Source of the DNA: Ichthyophis bannanicus
Taxonomy: Eukaryota > Chordata > Amphibia > Gymnophiona > Ichthyophiidae
Length of the DNA: 64,000 nt
Assembly (NCBI GenBank): GCA_033557465.1
Contig: CM066035.1
Location: 897,729,309-897,793,308 of the forward strand
Direction: 5' to 3'
Below are positions 33,301 to 42,300 of the stretch, piece by piece. The notes below the pieces were generated by a model. It had not been told where the DNA came from. It saw only the letters and a program-made list of their open reading frames with translations, and ran no database searches. Each line of letters opens with the position of its first letter. Positions within the stretch are counted from its first letter, which is position 1. The translations under genes and the position numbers were made by a program.

Positions 33301-36300
33301 TGCTGTATCTACTCCACCTTTACTAGAATTATAGTCCAAGATCATGCGTGGTTTTTTTGTCTGGACGTGTGTTATCCACTTCTTCTTGATCATGCAAACT
33401 GCTCAGAAGAACAACCACTTTTCCTTTCTTCGGGCAGTAGGAAACCAGAGTGGCGTCATCGCGAAAGCAAACAGTGAAGTGAATACCTCTCGGCCCTTTG
33501 CTGTTACAAATTCTGGAGGTAATTCTTTTCTGTTCTTTCGAATTGTCCTCAAAAGTGTCATTTGTTTTTCTAGCAATTTCCATGACAGGGATAAACTGCA
33601 GAAGAAATTGTCAACAGTAACATTTCTGCCAGATCGCGTCAATCCTTCAGTGAGTTGCAGCACAACCCTTTCACCCTGATTCTGTTCCCTGTTTTGTCCG
33701 AGTTCCCTTCTTGTATATACTTGAAGACGCAGAACATATGACATTGCACTGTCACACAACATCCATAGCTTTATGCCATATTTCCCAGGTTTGCTGGGAA
33801 TATATTGTCTGAACAGAACACGGCCACGAAATGTAAGCAGTTGCTCATCCACGGTAACATTTTCACCAGGAACAAAGGCGTTACTTAGAGTTGCTTCCCA
33901 GGTATCAAAAACGTGTCTGATTGGAGCAAGCTTATCCACGCCTCGTTGTTCACGTCTGTTGGTTGCATCATCAAATCTGAGAGCACAAGAAATTTGCTGA
34001 AAACGGTTACGGGCCATATTTTTGCCGAAAACAGAACGACCATCTTCAAGGTTCCACAACTGAACTATGGATTCATTTCGTGACTTGTACACGCCTGAGA
34101 GGATCAGAAGTCCAAGAAAACGTTGAAATTCTCCGTCTGTCAAATCTTTCCAGGTGTCGTCATAAATGTGTCTTCCTTGTTTGCTCATCCACATCATGAT
34201 TTCATTCAATAAGTTCTTCCTCATGAACAAATGGAATGCTGCGAGAGGGCCATCAACATTTCGTACAGCATACCTTGTAGGACCTTGTTGTACGGGCATG
34301 ACATTAGCTCTGGCGTATCTTCCAGCAGCTTGCTTTATAGGTTTCCTGTTCCATGATGTGGCATCCTTAGATACATAGGCTTCAATGGCAACATTTGTGC
34401 TTATAGTTGATGATCTCTTAGCTCCTCTAGGACCACAACTAAGATTCCTCACAGATGATACTGACACCGAGGACTCCTGTCTTCTTCCCCGTCCAGCACA
34501 GCCTCGACCTTTGCCTCGAACTGTAACTTGACTCTTTGCTGCAGGCGATGTTACTGGCTCAACATCAGTCTCACATTCACTTGGCGACCAACTGCTGTCG
34601 CCATCTGAATCATGACTGTCATCATCAGATTTATCGCCTGAACTTGGCTGATATGCTTCTTCATTGCTGAATATGCTGCATCATCAGACGACTCAGAGCC
34701 GTCACTGTCAGCATCTCGTTGCAATATTTCTCTTACTTGGGCAGCTGAATACTTTCGTTTTGACATCATAAACAATAACCTAAAATAAATAAACAAAGAT
34801 AAAGTTGAATAAAACGCAAAGCAGTTTTACTATAGGTGTACAATAATCATGATGAACGAGCTGAAAGCCTTTAGATTTCATCGGAAATAATGAGAGAACG
34901 TACGATATCAATTACAGAAAATGTGTAATTTTCATAAAATAAGAGTACAAAAAATAAATGATACATAATTAATGATAAATACCTTTTGTCAGATCAAAAA
35001 ATTCACAAAACTGCAAATTGTATCACGATCCAAACCGGACGTAAGCAACTGGGGTCAAAAATTACCCCACTGGTACTCTGTGCTGCAATTCATCACTAGT
35101 GTTACCTAGCGGATGAAAATTATTCCTCTCATGGCACAATATAAAGAGAATATTTCATTTGAAAAGTCATAAAAAGATTGCATTCTTGAACAACTAGTTT
35201 CCGAGATACGCATTGTGAAACTTGCAATGGGATCACTTTTGACCCCATCAGTACTCCCAGGGTTAAATACTGAAGCTATTCCATGCCGCTATCCAAATAG
35301 TGAGTGGCCCTGTGTATATGTATAGCGTGGCCTGTGCTGAAGTTTTCCTAAGAGCGACGATATTCAGTCCACTCTCTGCAAAGCCATCAGGATAAACTTA
35401 AGACGTTTTTGCTTTCCTAAGTTTATCCCGATAGCTATCTGGAAAGCAGACCGACTATCGCTGCGCTCCAGATAACTTGGCGCCCTGCCTATGTACTGCC
35501 CCAGCACTAGTCGGATGGTGCCAAGGTGATCTGGAAGGCTTTTCAGCCGCACTATTTATATAGCGCCCCTGATGATCAATGGAAATCGCTACCTAAGGGA
35601 ATTACCTGGACAACGGCTACCATTATCCTGATAATTTCCTTTGACCGTCAACCAGAAAGATATTTCAGCATTATGCATTTGTTATAATTTAAAACTTCCA
35701 TCTGTAAAGCTTTATGAAAACAAAACACCCCGCAAACCCAAAGGGGGCTTTTGGATAAAGGGAAATTATTTCTAACACCTGCCAGCGATTACTGCCACAT
35801 CTGATTGCCTTTGAGTTGACTGATGCTGAAACTAAGTTCAGGAAGAGAGATTCTGTAGCAGCAGCGATGCATACAGTGGGATCTTACTAATATGCAAACT
35901 ACTCAAAGCACTTTCCAGCAACAGTACCACTAATAAGAACTAACAGAAGTCTGGTGATGCAGGTTGCATTGGGATGGTGGTGGTGAGTGTGGACCTTGGG
36001 AGGGAGAAGAGGAGTTCCTGCAGAGGTGACTCCTGTTAGCACATAGCAGCACTGATGGAGATGCCTCGCCACTCCCTAGCCAGCAAGGAAGGGAACTGGC
36101 CATTCATTCTGGTAGAAGTGAGGTGGGGAGGGAGAAGAAACTAAGGGAGGAAAGAAGACCCTCAACTTAATCTTCGACCTTTAATTCCAACATCCATGGT
36201 TGAAAATCGTTGTTTAAATGTCTAATAGGAAAATACCTAGGCTTCATTTTAATTTCCATGTGTTTTGTCTAATGGAATGGTTGGGTCTGATTCTTAGAAT

Positions 36301-39300
36301 GGTTCTGAGAGTGTGGCTGCGAGGGTGGGCTTGAGGCTGGCTCCGATGATGTCTCTCGGGGTGACTTTGAAGATGGCTCTGAGAGGGGGTATGAGGCGAC
36401 TCTGGAGATGGTTCTGAGAAGGGATGTGGGGTGACTGAAGATGGCTTTGAAAGGTTAACTTTGAGAGGATAGTTTTAAGAGTAGCTCTGAGAGGATGGTT
36501 ATGAGTGTACCTGTGAGAAGATGACCCTGAGGATATTTTTGAAGTGCTTCTGGAGGTGACTAAAGATGAGTAGCCCTGAAAGATGACTTTGAGGGTAGCC
36601 CTGAAAGGATGGCACTGAGGGTAGCCCTGAGAGGATGACTTTGAGGGTAGGCCTGAGAGTATGGCTCTGAGGGTAGGCCTGAGAGGATGACTTTGAGGGT
36701 AGCCCTGAGAGTATGGCTTTGAGGGTAGCCCTGGGAGGATGGCCTTGAGGGTAGCCCTGGGAGGATGGCCTTGAGGGTAGCCCTGGGAGGATGGCCTTGA
36801 GGGTAGCCCTGGGAGGATGGCCTTGAGGGTAGCCCTGAGAAGATGGCCTTGAGGGTAGGCCTGAGAGGATGGCCTTGAGAGTAGCTCTGAGAGGATGGCC
36901 TTGAGAGTAGCTCTGAGATGATGGCCTTGAGGTAGGCCTGAGAGGATGACTTTGAGGGTAACCCTGAGAGTATGGCTCTGAGAGAATAAATTTGAGGCAG
37001 GACTGGTGCAATGGTATTAGATGCTGAAGGTGAATCTTCAGCCTCATGCTCCCCCTCACAACTACCTTCTAGAGGCCAGCAACTCCCTCCCTGCAAGATT
37101 TTGATAATTTCCTCAGGCTGGAGGGCCAGGGGTTCAATTCCCACGTAGGGACAAGTAACCTCAGGCTGGAGGAACTGGGGTCTCTAGTCCCATGGCCACT
37201 CCTTGCCTCCATTGCCTCAGGTATGCTTAGATTGTGAGCCCTTCAGGGATGAGGGAATAAAAAGTGCCTGTTAGCATATATCTGTAAACCGCTTTGACCC
37301 GGTGAAAAGCAGTATATAAGCACAGCTAAATAAATAAATAAAGCCAATTAATGATCATCTCAACATCATCCCTCCTAGAAAATCCTATAAAAACATATTT
37401 GTACATCATATTTTTAGCTATTAAAAACTTCAGGTTTGATATTCAAAGGGATTAACATAGTTAGCAGACCATCGCTGCTCGTGTGGACGTTAACCGTTTA
37501 GCATCAGGGCGTTCCAGGGTGTGGCCTCTGGCCATAATTGGCGAAGGTATTGCAAAAGTGGCAAAAATAAAGCCCAGTATAGGCTGGCCTGGCTTTTGCC
37601 GTGGAAGATATCCGGGCAGCGGTTCAATATCACCGCTGCCTGGTTAGTTTCCTGCTATTCTGGGCAATCCAAATGTTCCATGCTGGGTCTGATATGACCC
37701 CGGCATTGAATATCCAGGTTTAAATTTTGATGTCGGCGGCTAGCCGCTACCTTTGAATATCCCCCCTTTGATTTTTAAATGTATACATAATGAGAGAGAT
37801 TCCCAGCAGCCACTTACAAGGATTCTTCCTGTGGGCAAAATTAAGCGGTGCTGACTCTTTGAGTTTATGTGGCTGTTAGGACCCGTTATTTTGTTTTGAC
37901 TGTTGCTGCTTTTTCTGCCCCTCCCTCCCCCAAAGCTGCTGCCCTAGATGTTTGCCTGATGCTTGGGCCGGCCCTGCTTTGAGGGTCGCTCTAAGGTGAC
38001 TGATGATGGCTCCGAAGATGGGCCTGAGGAAGGCAGTGAGGATGGTTCAGGGGTGGCCCTGAAGGTGACTTGACTTGGCTCTTTGAGGCTGGCCCTGTGA
38101 ATCTGACGGTTTCCTTTCCTTTGCAGACTATAACCGCAGCGCCTCTCTCCCCGTCCCCATGCACGGGGAACTTGCCGGCAGCAGCAGCAGTGAGCATGGC
38201 TCCGTCTCCCCAGACTCGGACACAAAGCAGGACCTGTTCTTTGAAAAGACTAAGAGATCGTTCTCTGAAATGCCTCCCGCAAAGGCCCCCATTTCCAACT
38301 TGTTGAGGTAAAGGAGCTTTGCGCCATTAGCCGGCTTCCCGCCATGTCCTCCTCCAAGGGAATCCTAGAGTCAGTCAGAGGGGCAGTGAGGCACAGGCAG
38401 AAACCCTGAAAAGTCATGCTCACTGCCCATAAGTTTAGGAATTTAGAGAGGGGGGGGTAGTTACTGTTTCCAAGGTGGGGTTTTTTCCATCCTGGGTCCT
38501 GGTGTGCTTATGTTGGCGTGGCTGAAATGAGAGTATCCAGAGATACAAGCTATGTGGTAATTCACTTCCAGGAAAGAAATAAAGTGAAGAATTGTGTCTG
38601 GTTATTCTGGGTGCGCTCTTCCATGCCCTCGCCTCAGGCACAGTCTGACAGTATTATATGCCGGAGGTCTCTAAAAGCCACTTGCAATAATATTTGTAAG
38701 TTATTTAGTAATAATGGGTAAAGCACCCTGAGATTAGTAAGACGTGCGCCAAACATAACTTTATGAAAAAAAAGTCTTCATAACGTTTGGGAATCAGAAT
38801 TCCAAATGCTGCATTTAAAACCTGCGCCAATGTCTTGGCTGATAGTTTTTTTCTGCATTTCAGCAAACTGTCTGGGGAGGGAGTTTACAATTCGTAAAGG
38901 TTCTGGACTGCCAGAACAGAAAGAATCCCGGGAGCCGTAGTGCAAATGTTTCACACGCACACACCCCTTATCTCCCTCCGACACAAACACACACACAGGC
39001 AGGGCAGGCAGTACTCTAGTTGGCCGCTTAGGGTGTCAGACCTGGTTTGACAGCACAGCATGATTTTTTAAAGCGGTGGCTTGGTGCTGCCACTTTGGCA
39101 CCCATGGCAGCTCATGTGCTTGGGCACCCGTGGCGTGAAAAGCATGGCATGCCACTCCTGCCCACCTCTGACGCAACTTCCTGTTGGAGAGGGCAAGAGC
39201 GGCAGGCTATGAATGTGCACATGGACGCCAAAGCGCATGGCCTGTCAGGACACCAAACCAGCGGCACAGAGCCTTCGCTTTAAAATAAGTGGAAGGCTCA

Positions 39301-42300
39301 TGCTGCCGCCCCCCCCCCCCCCCAAGGTGAGGGCAGCAGTGTGGCAGGAAGAGAGGGGTGGAAGAAACCATTGGGCAGACCCTGTAAACACTGCGCTACT
39401 ATAGAGCAGGCACAGCACAGGCAACAGCCATGCTGACCCTCCTACCACCTTCCCCCCACCCCCCTAACACATACATGCAGCTTGGGTGGGGCAACAGCAG
39501 GTTTTTCTCACATTCACATTCTACGACTGTACCTCAGTCCTGCTCTGAAGAAACAACCTCTATGTATGAGAGAGTGAATCCGTTATCAGGTCCAGGCGGT
39601 CTTTGCCCTTTCTGCTGAGACAGACAGACAGACCGCCAGCCATGGTATCAGTTCTTGTGGTGGTTTTACTGACGTGGCTACCGGTGTAGTGAGATGTAAA
39701 CAGAGCTGATATCACTGCGCCTCTCTGGAGTGAGCGCTACCATCCTCAGCCAGTTTTGAATCGGTGACCTAGAGGTAAAGAACTGAGGACTGATTCACTG
39801 AGCCAGCACCCCCCTCCCTCCCAAATGTTCAATCTACTTTGCAGTTACTTTGGATTTAATATTTAGAAGCATCTGCATTCACCCTACACACTGTTTTGTT
39901 AGGTTCCTTATGTATGTCTTTTGCTGTTCCTATCACGACTGCAGCGTCCCCGATGACACCTCCATTTCAGAAGACAGGAGCACTGTTACGTCCCTAGACG
40001 AAAAGGATTCTGGGTTTTTTCTACTGAGGAAGGACAGTGAACGCCGGGCCATCCTCTATAAAATCCTGAACGAGGAACAGAATAAAGTCACGTCAAACTT
40101 ACAGGAATGTCTAGCTCAGGTAACAGCTTTTAAAGATTGCTGATCCCACAGGGCACATTTATCCTAATAAGACTTTCCTCATTTTAGCTGTTTTTCAAGG
40201 ACCGAGACCTGAGACATGCAATGAAGGAGTTCTGGCATTTTACCGACCAAAGGAGTTAACAGTAAGGGGCCTGTTTACTAAAACACAGGAAGGTGTTGCA
40301 CTTACCAAACCTTAACTGCAAAAGTTGCAGTATGGTAAGTGCAAAGGCTGTGGGGTAAATGCAGGGGGCCATGTTGAGCTTTTGCCTTGCATTTACCACA
40401 CAGGGTAGACGCTTCATGCATGAGCCCATGTAAGATGCCTTGTTATCTGCGCAGGCGTGTAACGCAAGCCCCAGGGCAAAAAAGATTCCTGTGGGTGATA
40501 TCGCAGCCAATGACCCTGCCAATCCTCTCCCCCTCCCCCACCTCCCCCCTAAAAAGAACAGCCTCTGGCCCAGTCTGTTCCCTTCCCAATTATAACCATG
40601 TCATGATGAGCACATATTCCCCTCCTCCCGATCAACAGCAGCCCCCACAGACAGCATCGCCTGCCCTATAAAGAAAGCTCCCCCCTTAGAAGTCCTAACC
40701 CCTGATCTAATCCCCCCCAAGTTCAATCCTCCCTACAGGGAACCCACACAATCATCAGAACCTATTGGGGTCCTTCTAATATGGAAGACTGACCCCTAGC
40801 GATAGTACCACGAGGCTACTACTAAGGGTCATTACTGTCATTTTGGAAGCAGCAGGCTACTGGGTGGGAGAAGAGGGGGTCTGCTGCTGCCTAGGAGTGA
40901 GTTCTAGGAGAGGGTTGGTGTGAGGAGGGTCGGGATGTATTTCATGAGGGCGAGGGGGTCATCTGATGCTTCTTGATCTGTTTGCAGACACAGCAGCTTA
41001 GGTTGGAGATTGATCTTGGGGGGGGGGGGTTGGATTGGGGGTTAAGACTTGTTGGGGGGAACCTTCTGTACATATGGTGCAGGTGATGCTGTCTGGAGAT
41101 AACTGGTGCTAATTGGGAGGGGCCGTTGTTAATGGCGGGGCTAATTTCTCATCGTGATGGGGTTTGTCATCTGAGCAAGGAAAAGATTGGGTCAGAGGCT
41201 CTCTTTGGAGGGGGTAAGGGGGAAGCAAGATCCGCAGGGGGATTGACTGATTGCACCCGTGGTCATGGACATTTTTCTGTTTTAAAACATGCACGGCTAC
41301 TGCCACACTGGTAGCACAGCAGCACTTAACAGCAACGTCCTGCACAGCCGTGCTTAATGCCATCACCCTACGGACTGGCTGTTAGTGACTCTCACGCTGA
41401 CTCTCCACCCCAAGCCTGCTCCAGTCCCACCCAAACGTACAATAAGCACTTACCATGGCTTTTTGTACTTCAGAGAGCCGAGCTGTCCCTGGGTGGTAAA
41501 ACCTGCACCAGGTGCTTAGTGCACTTTGGTAAATACTACTACTAAACATGCTCCTAAAAAATATGAACCACAAAAGTGCTGCAGATTCACAGCTGTGGGA
41601 TTCTTCTTGTCAGGGTGTGCTGAGCCCTTGAGAGAGCAGTACGCTCCCAGCTGTGGTTTGGCTAATTGGGCTGACTTCAGAATTGTCAAGCGATGATGAT
41701 ATACAGGAGTTTACGGAGAAGGGATCTCGCTAGCCTTGGAACTCCTGTGGATAGTTCCTAGTATGTGAAGCATGTTACCAGGGCCGGCCCCAGAGTTAGT
41801 TCGAGGTGTTGGCACCCTAGACAAACCTTAAGCCTTATCTCCCCCCTCCCCCAACTTGGCTGACAGAATCTATTGTTTAGCTTTGAATGCCCTGCTCGTT
41901 GCCCACCCACCCCAAGAAGCTGCCGTCCTAGGCAAATTCCTAGTTTGCCTAATGTTTCGGCCGTCCCTGTATATTGCATAAGTTAACTAATATATTAACC
42001 AAATGAAAGAAGAAAGCATTCTGGTTCTAAAGTAGTTGAACTTTGTAAAGCAGGCTCTGTTATTTTACACCACTTTTCCAGTGCTTTCAGTGTGAAATCA
42101 GAATCACACAGCTGGTAACCTTATGAATAACAAGATGAACTGGTTCCCCTAGCTTGGGCTCGTCTAGGAAATGCAAACAATTGAAGCCAGAAGACTGCTA
42201 ATACTGCCTATTTGAGAAATAGACTAATGGAGATTCCTGGAAAAGCACAGTGCTAGGTTTTGGCGCAGTGCCTATATTGAGTGGACCGTTTTCAAAGTTA

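Noticed and set aside
36499..37144. Two overlapping frames looking like a Pro/Ser/Gln repeat protein
   Set aside because: Product of a 26-bp minisatellite in an intron; no start context or splice support and the pattern follows the DNA period.
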